From contig NC_088309.1 of the NCBI RefSeq assembly GCF_910592395.1, positions 19,408,599 to 19,472,598 on the forward strand: a stretch of 64,000 nt of DNA. Reading direction: 5' to 3'. Source of the stretch: Lineus longissimus. Its lineage: Eukaryota > Nemertea > Pilidiophora > Heteronemertea > Lineidae. The notes beneath the pieces were generated by a model. That model did not search any database and was not told the origin of the DNA. It saw nothing but the letters and a program-made list of their open reading frames with translations. The translations under genes were made by a program, and so were the position numbers. Positions 24,201 to 47,156 of this stretch are shown in pieces. Positions within the stretch are counted from its first letter, which is position 1; each line of letters starts with the position of its first letter.

Positions 24201-25570
24201 TGTGAAGAGTAAGAGCAGATCTAGATATCTTGCCTGAACTTGGGCCCTGAAAAGGAAGAGCAGATCTACTATCCACATTCCCTTAATTGTCTTGAGCTCT
24301 GGAAGTAAGAGTAGATGAAGGTGTCTTGCCTGAACTTGGGTCCTCATAAGTAAGAGCAGGTCTAGGCATCTTGTCTGAACAAGGGTTGTCAAAAGTAAGA
24401 GCAGATCTACATTTTTGAATAGTCTTGAGCTCTGAAAGTGTTGAGCAGGTCAAGGTAGGTATCTTGCCAGAACTTGGGCCCTGATTATCAGGCCTTTCAA
24501 TTTCATATACACCGTAATATACCTTGAACAATGTAATTTTTTGCCTATTTAACCCTGTGGATTACTGAACAGATCAATCACATTATCACATATACTTACT
24601 TCATTCCCTTCTTACTGCTCCTCAAATTATAAGCACTTGTACTGTTGATATTCTGACTGTAACTGTTGTCGATACCAGTATTGTAACTGTTACTGTACCC
24701 AGGATTGTAACTGCTGCTGTTACCAGTATTGTAACTGGTGCTTTTGCCAGTACTGTAGCTGTTACTGGTGGCGTTACCAGCACCTTGACTGTTATCGTTG
24801 CTGTAACTGGTCATCTGTGATGCTGCTGTCCCAGCCGAGCCGATACTGGAGGCGGGCGACGGGGTCCTGGATATTGACGATTCTCTCCTGGCAATGCTGC
24901 TACCAACAGTGGAAGCAGACGCAGAGGGTTGATGTAACGTGTGTGCTGCAAGGACAATCCTGCGTGGATGAACGTCTGCCGGTTGTTTTCGATTATCCTC
25001 GTCTGATTGTGGGATGGTGCTCCTTATGTTTGTTATTTTTCCGCGCTCGTCAGTGTCTTTCAGAAATGATTCAGCATGTGTCGACTGTCTGTGTACAGGT
25101 TGTGTTAATGTTGACGTCGGTATTTTCTGGCTTGTATCAGCAGAACCCTGTGAAAACTGATGCGATGAAATGGACCCGGCTGGAGGCTGCAGCTGCTGCG
25201 GCGGAGGAGAGTGAAATGAGTCCGAGTTAAGGAAGGAGTAAGATTCCTCGAGCTGTTGATTTCGTAGGTTGTTCAGAGTCTGAATGACCTGTTGTTGCTG
25301 GGCATGGAGAATCTGAACTGGCTGGCGGACGAACTGTGACAAACCCAGTAGTTGCTGCTGCAGTTGAGCTGTCTGGATCAATTGCTGAGGCTGGAAGAGG
25401 TTCTGGGGTGGTTGTTGCTCTACTAGCTGCCGCTGATTCTGCGCCGCAAGTACATTTCGAGTAATTATCTGCTGCACGATAGCAGCTGTGAGGGGATTGT
25501 TCATGATACAGATTAGGGCAGCCCGAAAGATCTCTCTTGTTGATAGTTGATGCCAGTGCAGAATGGCCAT
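15300..25570 (-). CDS. TENT2: Cytoplasmic poly(A) polymerase GLD2 (TENT2/PAPD4), complete, 12 coding exons
   Basis: GLD2 is a non-canonical poly(A) polymerase that adds A residues to cytoplasmic mRNAs and some microRNAs, usually through an RNA-binding partner. Exons in transcript order: 25570-24600, 21566-21341, 20008-19894, 19482-19391, 18290-18227, 17856-17790, 17515-17439, 17248-17120, 16774-16728, 16450-16317, 15999-15887, 15439-15300. They sum to 2175 nt, or 724 aa; introns are GT-AG and phases agree. Nucleotidyltransferase signature: YMVGSSMSGFGS with catalytic D457 and D459 (SDLDMCL), third Asp D517 (VECDLNVNN). Then WRVRPLVLFTKHWAQFHDIN, SSYSLSMMVLHYLQ and the PAP-associated ETLAELFLGFLEYYA. 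The C-terminal SHRRLHSTRNIMSLF matches the end of vertebrate GLD2. The first 400 residues are Gln- then Ser/Tyr/Asn-rich and poorly conserved. The start could instead be the internal ATG at 25504 (702 aa). Confidence 0.95.
15968..16240 (-). mobile_element. tRNA-derived SINE in a GLD2 intron
   Basis: On the minus strand GAGTTCGATTCCCAGC is a good B box, preceded by CACCTGCCACCTCGGATG and a weak A-box-like GGTAATGGGAGTACTGACTC. A tail follows downstream and may run up to the neighbouring exon. It belongs to the same family as the fragment at 9635-9725. Confidence 0.65.
16885..16968 (-). mobile_element. tRNA-derived SINE head
   Basis: The minus strand reads GCATGGTGGTGTAGTGGTTG, a strong A box, and about 35 bp later a degenerate AATTCAAACCC B box. 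The two spaced boxes indicate tRNA ancestry, but a cloverleaf is not preserved. Confidence 0.65.
18957..19135 (+). mobile_element. Diverged copy of the ACCTCTCTA MITE family
   Basis: It begins GTACAACCTCTCTACAAGG and carries the internal theme GTCCTGATTACAGAGG and GGTCCAAAAATCA seen in the fuller copy at 21624-21805. The right terminus is eroded. It lies in a GLD2 intron. Confidence 0.6.
19523..19684. mobile_element. 162 bp MITE with 27-29 bp terminal inverted repeats
   Basis: The left end reads GGGACATTTACACAGGACCA. The reverse complement of the right end reads GGGCAGTTTACACGGGACTA, and similarity continues about 8 bp further. TA flanks both sides (19521-19522 and 19685-19686), a Tc1/mariner-type target duplication. 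It has no coding capacity and sits in a GLD2 intron. Confidence 0.8.
21624..21805. mobile_element. 182 bp MITE of the ACCTCTCTA family
   Basis: The left end TACAGTGAAGCCTCCCTTA and the reverse complement of the right end TACAGTAGAACCTCTCTACT form imperfect inverted repeats. The inside carries several AGGACA and CCTCTCTAT subrepeats. It lies just upstream of GLD2 coding exon 2. Confidence 0.75.
22050..22445. repeat. Three diverged copies of a block of about 120 bp
   Basis: Each copy ends with a variant of GATATGGCCATTTTGGGGGT followed by AACACGTGATAT-like sequence. Copies centre near 22090, 22245 and 22415, inside the large first GLD2 coding intron. Confidence 0.7.
24018..24490 (-). repeat. 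Minisatellite of 50-60 bp units in a GLD2 intron
   Basis: About eight units with GTAAGAGCAGATCTAGATAT, then CTTGCCTGAACTTGGGCCC. It lies 110 bp downstream of the donor of GLD2 coding exon 1. Several short reverse-strand open frames here come only from the repeat. Confidence 0.9.
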
Positions 25571-25670
25571 ATAATATGATGCCGCACGGTGGTAACAGCA
25601 GACTAATCCATCTTGATGGGGACGTTACATCAGGATTAGACAGGTATCCCCGAATGAACCAGAAAGATTT
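25571..25670 (-). other. 5' UTR part of the first GLD2 coding exon
   Basis: A strong acceptor (TTTTTCTCTTTGCAG read on the minus strand) ends at 25671, so this exon is probably not the first exon of the transcript. The leader contains a two-codon upstream frame (ATG TAA). The non-coding first exon was not located. Confidence 0.6.
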
Positions 25671-28345
25671 CTGCAAAGAGAAAAACATGGAAATAATGAG
25701 TTCAGGAAGGTATACCATCTGTGAAACACGAGTATTTCATTCACCACAACCAGTGGATCAGGACTACTAGAACACCACCGGATAGGTGCTTTACCCAAGG
25801 GAAAAAGCAATAACTCATGGATTTGAAATGAATTAATCACCTCTGAATGCTACACATACGCTAAATTTATTGCAGCAAAGTTTAATGCAGCTAAATCTAA
25901 ATTACAGAAATCAACCTGTTTTTAGGTTAGATTTTCCTACGCGTAGTTGTTCTGCGGTTGATGCTGGAGCCCGAGGGCAATGCCCACACCCACACCCTGT
26001 TAATTCATCTATTGTTACGATTACTGCACATGCAGAAGAGACAAAGAACATACTGGGAAGGGTGCAACAATGTCGGTGACGCTTCTGTTCTAAGCTCAAT
26101 CGATGAATCAGACTTAATGAATTGTGATGAAAAATTAACCCTCAGGTCGAAAAGGCAATATTTTATCATGGCAATAATGACATATTTTGAGAGTAGTTGC
26201 TACGTTATGTTGTTTAGGACATGGTTTGTTCAATGCTGCTGCAAATCCATGCCATCGTCTGTCAAAAAGACGACGAGACGCTTTACATGTGGAGAACTCC
26301 CTCTATTAAATATTGAGTTGAAGAAGTTTGACATCTACACTGGATTTATTTGGAAGCCAATGCAGTTCTCAGTACGTTTTCTATCACCTCTGTGAAGTAA
26401 TTCGACTGAGGATCCAGTACGCACCACATATGCTGATGTTAATTTTGAAAGAGCAATTTATCACTGCACCTCTCTCAGAGCTCTGCACCAATATCACAGG
26501 ACATAAATGTAACTAGAATTTATAAAGACGAGTCTTTATTAGTTCTTGATTTAAGATCAATTTTTAATCACTTATAAATTCATGTAGATTACAAATAACC
26601 ATTCGACACAACTTTTGCCCATTAGTGACTAACAAGAGATACAATAATGCGTTTCCCAGGTAAGGGTCCAGGATAAATATCGAGCATCACCAAACAATTT
26701 CATTTTTGATCAATAAAGACTATAGCACCATGCGATTGGCAGCCAAGACATTACAGGGATCACCTAGGAGATTAAGTCGTAAATGTACCATAAACCGATA
26801 TCCATCAGCATCGGCAATATCATCATATCAGATTAGATCAAACAACAGAGTGCAACAATCACAAAAATTAAATTCATTTTCGAAAACAATACTAGGAAAA
26901 GAACACCAAAAGAAAACAACACTTACATGTCACAATGTCAAATCCATGAAATAATACTGAGAAAATAACATAACATTTTAACATTCCCAATTATGTATTG
27001 CATCCATGGGTACATTCATCAACTCAAAAACTAGAGTGCATGCCGTCGTGATGAGTGTGTAGGAGTGGGAAATGTATTCAGCCATGTAATGCGAGTTATC
27101 TAATTCCGAACAACGACTAATCACCTCGGGCTATATTTGGTGAGTATCGGGACAATGAAACCGAACAAACACCATTGCATCGTTTGATAATCAGGAATGG
27201 CCGCTGGCACTTTTAACTTTAGTCTGATTTTTAAAAACTTATAAACCGGGCGCAACAAACCTCCAGGAACAATGAAACGCTTTATCGTTTCATATAGAGT
27301 TGACAGCAATTTTCATAACATTCTATAACGTTTATGTGGCATTCATCAAACACGAAAGGGAAGAATATGAAACTGCTAATCAGCAACATATTTTCTAAAC
27401 TGTATTTCATTGATTTATTGATGAGAGGAAATAAGGAAAAAAAATCAGAAAATATTAAACTAACTTTCGTGATTGTTTCACATTTTCTTTAAAAAGATAC
27501 TTCCAAAGTTATGTCTTTTCTCATTGACTGCAGTTCTTCAGAGTGGCCAATTCTTATAAAGATGACATGCTTGCACAAAACTCTAAGCAGCCAAGTCCGG
27601 AAACACAAACACTCGACCAATCAAATGACAAACAATTCTTCCACTCACATGGTCTGTGATACATAATTTTTGAGTTGAAATCATACGTATACATGTATGT
27701 ACCACTACGACTGGCCAGACTACCTCCATGTTAAACCCGTGATTTAATCACGGTGCTTATACAGAATATGATAAATCAATGCAGTGCTGTCATCTACATG
27801 TAATCCACTGAACTGGTAATTCCTTCAAATGATAAAAATGACATGTAAATGTGGTGATATTCTCACTAAGTTGAATCATCAACTAATTTAGCCTCGCCAT
27901 TGAGAACCAGGAATAACTAATTTGATTGAAAAACAAGAAAAAGAATAAGAAAGAAGCAGTCAACTTCATTTAGGCTGGTGATTCTCTCAACCATTTAGAT
28001 TTAGTTTACTATTGAATTGACGATTGTACATGAGCAAGTTACCAAACCTTTGCAGATAAAACTTGGTTGGTACTGATCAAATTCTATTGCGTAGAGGACC
28101 AACGGAGTTGACAAGGGCATTATTACCAAGCTGGTTGCTCAGCTGGCAAGTCACCTTCAACACAACAATATTAGTTTCCTCGGCGCAGCGATTATCTTTG
28201 TGCAGATTGATGCACAAGCAACAAGCTCCCAGGAGCACAGGGACATCATGATGCCATCATGTTATCCTCAATACCCTGACAAAGTACGTCAACACAGGCA
28301 ATGACGTATTAATCGTTGTGCTAGAGGGGTGACGCAAAGTCCAAC
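25671..28345. other. Intergenic stretch with no recognised gene
   Basis: About 2.7 kb of AT-rich DNA upstream of GLD2. The longest open frame is a plus-strand frame of about 145 codons starting near 25961, with no recognised domain and low-complexity beginnings. The GLD2 promoter should lie here. A minor palindromic motif is at about 26517-26552. Confidence 0.5.
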
Positions 28346-28590
28346 TCAAGTTGCGCAAAGTTTCCTATTCCAGGCCATATGCTTGCTGGTCTGCATCTGT
28401 GTTAGGAGTTGGGTGACTGCTCCTGGTGCCTTGTCCCAGTACTTACTCTTTACAAATCTGGCAGCAGTACTTAGAACTTTCTCCAAGTCCAAGGAAGCAG
28501 GGTTGCCTTGAAGCCCAGGCTGTTCTGATGAGTACTCCAGTACTGGGCGAACAAGGGTGGTGTTCATACTACATGGCCTCGACTTCGAGG
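28346..28590 (-). pseudogene. Decayed non-LTR retrotransposon, reverse transcriptase C-terminal fragment
   Basis: The minus strand encodes NTTLVRPVLEYSSEQPGLQG, then LDLEKVLSTAARFVKSKYWD, KAPGAVTQLL and, near the end, a tryptophan in HMAWNRKL. This follows the layout of the region after the RT catalytic core in CR1/Jockey-like LINEs (TLVRPVLEYAS, LE-x-VQRRAARFV, SVT-x-ML). No catalytic or endonuclease part is present, so it is a 5'-truncated dead copy. Confidence 0.75.
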
Positions 28591-28687
28591 CAGGCAATGA
28601 AAGGACATCACAAGACAACAGCAGGTTTGGGATTTTAGAAATCTTCTCCCATATTTTATCAGTCTCCCATTGTCTAAACCCGGTTCA

Positions 28688-29172
28688 TAAGAATGCAGGA
28701 ACGGACCAGAACGAACCAAAACGGGCCGGATCGGGCAGGAACGGAGTTAAAATTTGCCGAAACGGAGCTTCTAGTGGTTTTAAATGGCATCTATAGGCAA
28801 GATAGGGCCCCTGAATTATAAATTATGTTCATATAATGAAGATCAGACTTCTTTTCCATCGTGATATTGATGATATTGCCTGATTTGGTCGAGGCCGATT
28901 CCGGTAGCAGACAGCACTTATACTGCACAAGAACTGATGACGTCACTTCAGCTCTGTGTGAAAGTAAATTTAGTCCTCATTAAATTTAAATATTTAGGGG
29001 CTATCATGGAAAAGAAGTTTGATCTTCATTATATGAACATAATTTATAATTCAGGGGCCCTATCTTGCCTAGTATAGATGCCATTTAAAACCACTAAAAG
29101 CTCCGTTTCGGCAAATTTTAACTCCGTTCCGGCCCGATCCAGCCCGTTTTGGTCCGTTCCTGCTTTCTTACG
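28688..29172. mobile_element. Foldback element with inverted arms of about 170-180 bp
   Basis: Left arm 28688-28866 and right arm about 29002-29172 are near-perfect reverse complements around a 135 bp loop. Shared landmarks: GCAGGAACGGACCA, GAGTTAAAATTTGCCGAAAC, GGTTTTAAATGGCATCTATA and GATAGGGCCCCTGAATTATA. The left arm carries about 10 extra bases near 28712. It has no coding capacity. It lies between the LINE relic and the UPF1 promoter. Confidence 0.92.
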
Positions 29173-29211
29173 CACCCGTCTAAAACGTACCGACACTCGT
29201 ACATAGAGGCC

Positions 29212-29510
29212 CTTACACCAGGCAGAGGAAGCCACTGCTGGCCACAACAAACTAGCAGCAAACAAAAGACCGCATGGTCGCACACCACATGTTATTTTGT
29301 TCATTAATCATTGTGCCTATATTTAGGTTTGTTTGGGCCAGAAGTGGCTTTCTCCGCCTGCCTGGTGACAGTGGTGTGCTTTTGTTCATTGTACCTGTAT
29401 TTAGGTTTGTTTGGGCCAGCAGTGGCTCCCTCCGCCTGGTCTTCTTTGTTCGTTGTGCCTATATTTAGGTTTGTTTGGTTAGCAGTGACTTTCTCCGCCT
29501 GGTATGAGGC
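29212..29510. repeat. Three direct copies of a 75-95 bp unit plus one inverted partial copy
   Basis: TATTTAGGTTTGTTTGGGCC followed by an AGCAGTGGCTTTCTCCGCCT-like stretch occurs three times from about 29300. A reverse-complement fragment (CCAGGCAGAGGAAGCCACTG) lies at 29216-29255. It is adjacent to the foldback element. Confidence 0.85.
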
Positions 29511-29739
29511 CTGCCGTTATGGTCTGATAGGCCTATAGAATGAAAGTGGTCCAGATTGGAAAACAAAACACCTCATATTCGTGATGTATAAAACAAAATA
29601 ACACAAACTGCTCACCACAAATGAACCTTATATACCAGATCTTCAGTCAGATACTTCTAATTCGGATTTAAAACGATAAAAACTGTGCAAAACGGGAAAT
29701 ATTAAGCTTTTTTCATGCAAATCTGTCTCCACCGAATTC

Positions 29740-29966
29740 GGCATGAGTGAACTACGTCATCAAATCATGCGGTGATTGTGTGGCGATTTAAATTCAGCAG
29801 AATTCGATGACGTATTTTACAAGGCCCTTGCCATGGCGTGTCGTTGCGAGAAAACGGAGACCACTGATTGAGGAATTTTCACCGAAATAACTAATGATCT
29901 ATGCTCAATTTGTTAATCAAGTGTTGTGAATGTTAGTAGAGAAGTGTTAGAACACGCAGATGTAAG
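29740..29966 (+). promoter_or_regulatory. Putative UPF1 promoter and 5' UTR
   Basis: ACGTCATC near 29753 and GATGACGT near 29805 are exact inverse copies about 50 bp apart; each contains a CRE/ATF half-site (TGACGT). They lie 150-210 bp upstream of the UPF1 start codon. No TATA box is evident. Confidence 0.5.
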
Positions 29967-42755
<12,789 letters not shown>

Positions 42756-44770
42756 TCGGCTGTCAGCCGGATCACACCAGCAATGGGAGTGACCTCACAC
42801 ACGAGAGCGCCCTCTAGAAGCGATCGATCAGAACCAATTCCTAGCATTGAGTAGGCGGGAGCCTATGCTCGGGTCGGATGGAGTTGGAAGTTCGCCCAGG
42901 AATGAGGGGCGCTCGGTTCTGACAGCAACAAGAGAAGATCTTTTGCTCTGTGAGAGGGCAGGTGGCTCCTCCAGCAGAGACGTCTATAGTGCTATTCCTA
43001 AGGTAGGAAGCATGAAAAATGGTGGCGCCATCTTATAGTCATCCCAGGAATCAGGACTGATGAGGTGATATCGACAGCGGATGGTGCAGGCAGGAGGAAC
43101 GTGGCTTATCATGTGTGTACGTAATGTTGCACATAGCCACTTTTGCAGGATGAGAATCTCCAGCAAGGAAGCGTTTGCATGGAAGAAAGAAAACTGGATG
43201 TTTGCCCTCTTGACTTCTCACATGGAGTCAACTGGTCAAGTTCACTATAATGGTCGTTGAAAGTGCATGTATTGCGGAATTTAGGCTGGAGTTTGTGGGG
43301 TTGTAACCACAATTCAGTCAGGTCATCCTAAGATTATAATGCTGGTGTGACTGGGAGTGCATGTAAAGGATTTTTCTTTTTAACATTGTTAGGAATATTT
43401 GGAGCGTTTTCTGAATCTACTTCATCCTTGCTGAAACAACTGCAGGGAATCACATTTGCATGAATAATTTTATGATCTGATTGAATTGTGCGGTAAGATG
43501 AGATGGACGATAGATGGGACCAAAAGGATATAAAGAAGATTGGTTGAACATTTGGAAAGATATTGAGAGATATTTTGTGCAAAATTCTGTATTCTTTCGA
43601 GTCTAACAAGATATGGACATTATGGTATATTGTCTTAAACCAATTCGTTTGGTCTCTGATATTAAATCTAGGGCCGCTACAGAGTAGGAAATTCAGAGTG
43701 TGGCCTAATCTTTCAAACTAGCTGGATGACCTATTTAAAATCATTATAAACAAGTACAATTGCGAAATATTGATGAATATGGTTTTGGTCTGAATTAAGG
43801 TTGAAATTCAAGAATGAAAAAGGACTTATGATGTAAGAATTGGACTTTGAGGCCAGTTGTAAGCTCTGTTAATTTCCTATTCTGTAGCCAATCGCCTCTA
43901 GTTGGAAAGCGTTAAACTGGTTGTATGGAAAGTCCTGCATCGTGTGCTCTCTGCCCGCAGCATCGGAGCGTTGATATCCGTCAGGTGTTGGGAAAATACT
44001 TGGAAGGAAGTGGTAGCCGCCATTGGCATTGGACCTCGTCTGTTTGGAGGATGCCAAACAAAAGTCATAACGACTATTGAAATCATTAGTAATTATAGTT
44101 GTATTTAATCAAATTTCTATTTTAGTTTGCCATTGGATTGTTCTCCTCGCGGCGTTTGTTTCTATTTTGTAGAGCATTGTGTCAATTATGGCTTCAGTTC
44201 TAACTCGAATTTGCTTGAAATTCTTGCTGAGAGTGATTGAGTATTTTGTTCTGCAAGACATGAGAGGAGTGTTATATTGGGTGACAGGGGTTCCAGATCC
44301 GAAAAGAAATCGAACAGTACATGCAGTATGTAAATATGTACAAAAGCTGAATGATTACAAATTGAAAGGCAGTTCTCCAAAGAAATTCTTCAGTTTTTGA
44401 AACATTTGGTTTGCCAAATGACCACCTGTTGACTGATTCTAAAATGGTTGCGAAAGCTGATTTTCAGTGATAATTTTGTTGGTTTGTTAGAATTGAATTT
44501 AAAACTTGAATAAACAGTATGCATATTCTCTTCATCTTAAGAAATCTGGGGCCCGTATGGTGATGGTGTTATTTTATGACATGGTTCTGAAGATAAGGGT
44601 ATGGTCAGATATATATAGGATATGTTCTATTGAAGTTATGTAATGTACACTGTACAAGTCTATCAATTTCATTGAATCTATGGAAAAGATGTGAAGACTG
44701 TATGCAAGATGCTATGAAATTCTCATAAATTCAGGGGCGGCTGTTGCATTGATAAAGAAATAAAAAAGTG
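42756..44770 (+). other. Probable UPF1 3' UTR
   Basis: No exon or conserved frame is seen. Candidate polyadenylation signals AATAAA occur at 44509-44514 and 44759-44764, which would give a 3' UTR of 1.75-2.0 kb. Confidence 0.5.
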
Positions 44771-45965
44771 GCCCAAGCTCTGAAATTGAGATTGTATCCT
44801 ACAGGATGCATTTATTACTACTTGGTGACATTAGAGAATGATTTGATGGACTTGTATTGTTTGGTTACCTGTAATTCTCTTAAGTATTCTAGTGGTTGAC
44901 AAGCTGTGTATGCATGAATGCTAGTGCACTTTTCAGTCTGAATCTGTTTGGCACTATTTGATTTCGAGAGATGAGTTGATTTCTTCATACTAAAAGAATT
45001 TGGCTGATTTATATAGTGAAATTTTCATGTATGAGGTGATGGCAAGGGAAACGCCTGCACCGTTTGTTAAAAAATTGAAATTTGAAATAGAATTTAAGAT
45101 TTTTCTATCACCTAAATTCACATTAAATATAAATTTGATCATTGCTGTTGTATGGACCAATACAGATATACTTTTTGGTCGAGTTTCATAACATTTGACA
45201 TGTCTGGTAATACTGTGCAGCACCAATGATTATTTCTACTGTTTGTACAGACTGAAACGTGAATGGCGTAGGCCTTTAAGGTGTTAACCTGTGATATCTG
45301 TACATCCAAGTTACAGTAAAGGAGAGATAGAAAGTTGCGACCTTTGGTTTTGGTGGTGGGTATTCAAAAGAATTGGAAGTTTTCTCAACATAGCCCTGTT
45401 CCATTGCGAGATAATTTTTTAGAAGACCTAGTCCCAGCACTTTAATAAGAAATACTCTAGTTTTACCAATCAAAGAATGGTTGATGAATTTCTGCGAAAT
45501 TGGGACAAAGGCCAAGGCGGAACGCAAGGTCATGATCGTCAGATGACTTGGTGTCCCCAACCCATTGTCTATCCAAATTAAACATGTCAAATGGCATCGG
45601 CTAACTCTGTGAATATTATCTAGTTTTATATATTAGATATTAATAACGGTCTTAGATTGATGAATCTAGGGTATCTGCTTTGTTATTCATGTAACGTGTC
45701 TGCAGAGAATGTTGAGATAGTCCTCGGAATGCTCCTTGGATCTTTGTTGTGATATGAATAGTGAAATCAAACCTTTATTTTATTTGGCTTTTAACTAGTT
45801 TGCCTCATTTAAGGGGCTGGCATTAATGTTAGGCTTTTAGGAAGCTTATGCTGCTAAGTAATCCCGGTTGTTGTCATCTGGACTAAGTTTCTCTCAAAAA
45901 GTGGCTGTCAAGTTTAGGCAAGCAGGCAACAGACCAGTTGAAACTCGCGAATTACGAAACATAAC

Positions 45966-46113
45966 ATTCTAAAACACCTTGGTTACAATGTGCCCACTGT
46001 TTACAGTGTATAATGCACTGTGTCTCTTTTGGCAACCATAGCCACTTGGTCCTGAATATAGTCAAAAGCAGTTAAAACCAGATTTCGGTGTTTAATTTGA
46101 GGTGTTTTAGAAT
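45966..46113. mobile_element. 148 bp element with 14 bp perfect terminal inverted repeats
   Basis: It starts ATTCTAAAACACCT and ends with the exact reverse complement AGGTGTTTTAGAAT. It has no coding capacity. A second inverted pair begins at the next base. Confidence 0.65.
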
Positions 46114-46281
46114 AGAAATTGATACCCCACCGTCGGTATTGATACCTCGCAATATAAGCTCGGTGTGGGCTGTCATTTCACCCAAAACCTTGGCTGCTGC
46201 CTAAGTTTTGGCCCATATTTTTGGTCCACACTTGCGGTGTTTAGTGAGACAACCAATACGTCCAGGTAGGTATCAATTTCT
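46114..46281. mobile_element. 168 bp element with 13 bp perfect terminal inverted repeats
   Basis: It starts AGAAATTGATACC and ends with the exact reverse complement GGTATCAATTTCT. It abuts the preceding element with no gap. CGGTGTTTA occurs in both. Confidence 0.6.
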
Positions 46282-46854
46282 TAATCCTTGTAAACCGTGT
46301 TCATGTTACTGATAGAGGTATGACATCATTGTTGACCTTGGCGTCTGGCTGCATGCGACGTTTTGGTAGTTGGTAGGCTGATGACAAAAAATCCTCTGCA
46401 TAATGCCCATGGATTGGTGTAAATTCTCTGGATTCTGATTATTAGCGTGATGGTTAACATATAGTATTAGCTGTACATTGTACCTTGTGGAAAGGCTGGT
46501 TTTACTGATATTCTCATATTCTAATTTTCTAACGCTTGACGAATAGTTGGAAGTAGTTTTGCACTTCTTGAATTTCTCACTCTAGATATTGTAATGAAAC
46601 ATGTAATTAGTGGCAGTTATGTTTATAATTACCAGATATTCGGCTCAAAAAACATCTGCACAGTTACAGTGTTCATTGTTAAAATTGTTGTTTTTAGTGC
46701 TTCCGAGCTCACTTTTTTTTCTCGTTTCAAAATCAAGAAGTCTGGCGTTGTCGGCCTGTTGAATATAATACGTATACTTCAAAAATTGAATTTAGTTCAC
46801 TCGAGAGATGTTTGATTCAATGCAAAACAACTGTATGAAGTCAGTGAAAAAGTT

Positions 46855-46945
46855 AAACCAGATTTAGTCCAGTAAACCTGATGAAGTCTAGTAAACCAGA
46901 TGAAGTTTAGTGAACTAGATAAAGTCTAGTGAACCAGATGAAGCT
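46855..46945 (+). repeat. About 20 bp minisatellite, 4-5 copies
   Basis: Unit AGTCTAGTGAACCAGATGAA with small variation. Confidence 0.85.
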
Positions 46946-47122
46946 GGCAATGAAAAAAATCTAAATACTTCTCCAAATTTTACCTGCAAAAACGAGACTG
47001 TCTGATTCATTTTTGAATGATGAAAACACCTTTACCATTTTGACCAATTTTATACCAAACAATTTCGTCACAAAACCTTCAGTCGAGAATAATGGAATCA
47101 CAGGCAGGGGTCATTTGCACAA

Positions 47123-47156
47123 AGGTCAGTGTGACCTACAAAGGTCAGTATGACCT
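47123..47156. promoter_or_regulatory. Two perfect ERE-type nuclear receptor palindromes
   Basis: AGGTCAGTGTGACCT (47123-47137) and AGGTCAGTATGACCT (47142-47156) each match the consensus oestrogen response element AGGTCAnnnTGACCT with no mismatch. Start-to-start spacing is 19 bp. A further AGGTCA follows near 47168. They lie 4.4 kb downstream of the UPF1 stop, so a regulated gene cannot be named, and they may be part of a repeat. Confidence 0.6.

Noticed and set aside
25227-25718. 163-codon minus-strand frame
   Set aside because: It overlaps the GLD2 N-terminal exon in another frame and is a shadow of its biased Gln-rich codons; the same holds for the plus-strand frame at 24817-25230.
25961-26395. 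145-codon plus-strand frame upstream of GLD2
   Set aside because: No recognised domain, no supporting splice sites or promoter, and a frame of this length is expected by chance in 64 kb of six-frame sequence.
29734-29747. GAATTCGGCATGAG resembles the adaptor GAATTCGGCACGAG of old cDNA libraries
   Set aside because: One mismatch, and it sits in continuous genomic promoter sequence of UPF1 with no junction; coincidence is more likely than contamination.
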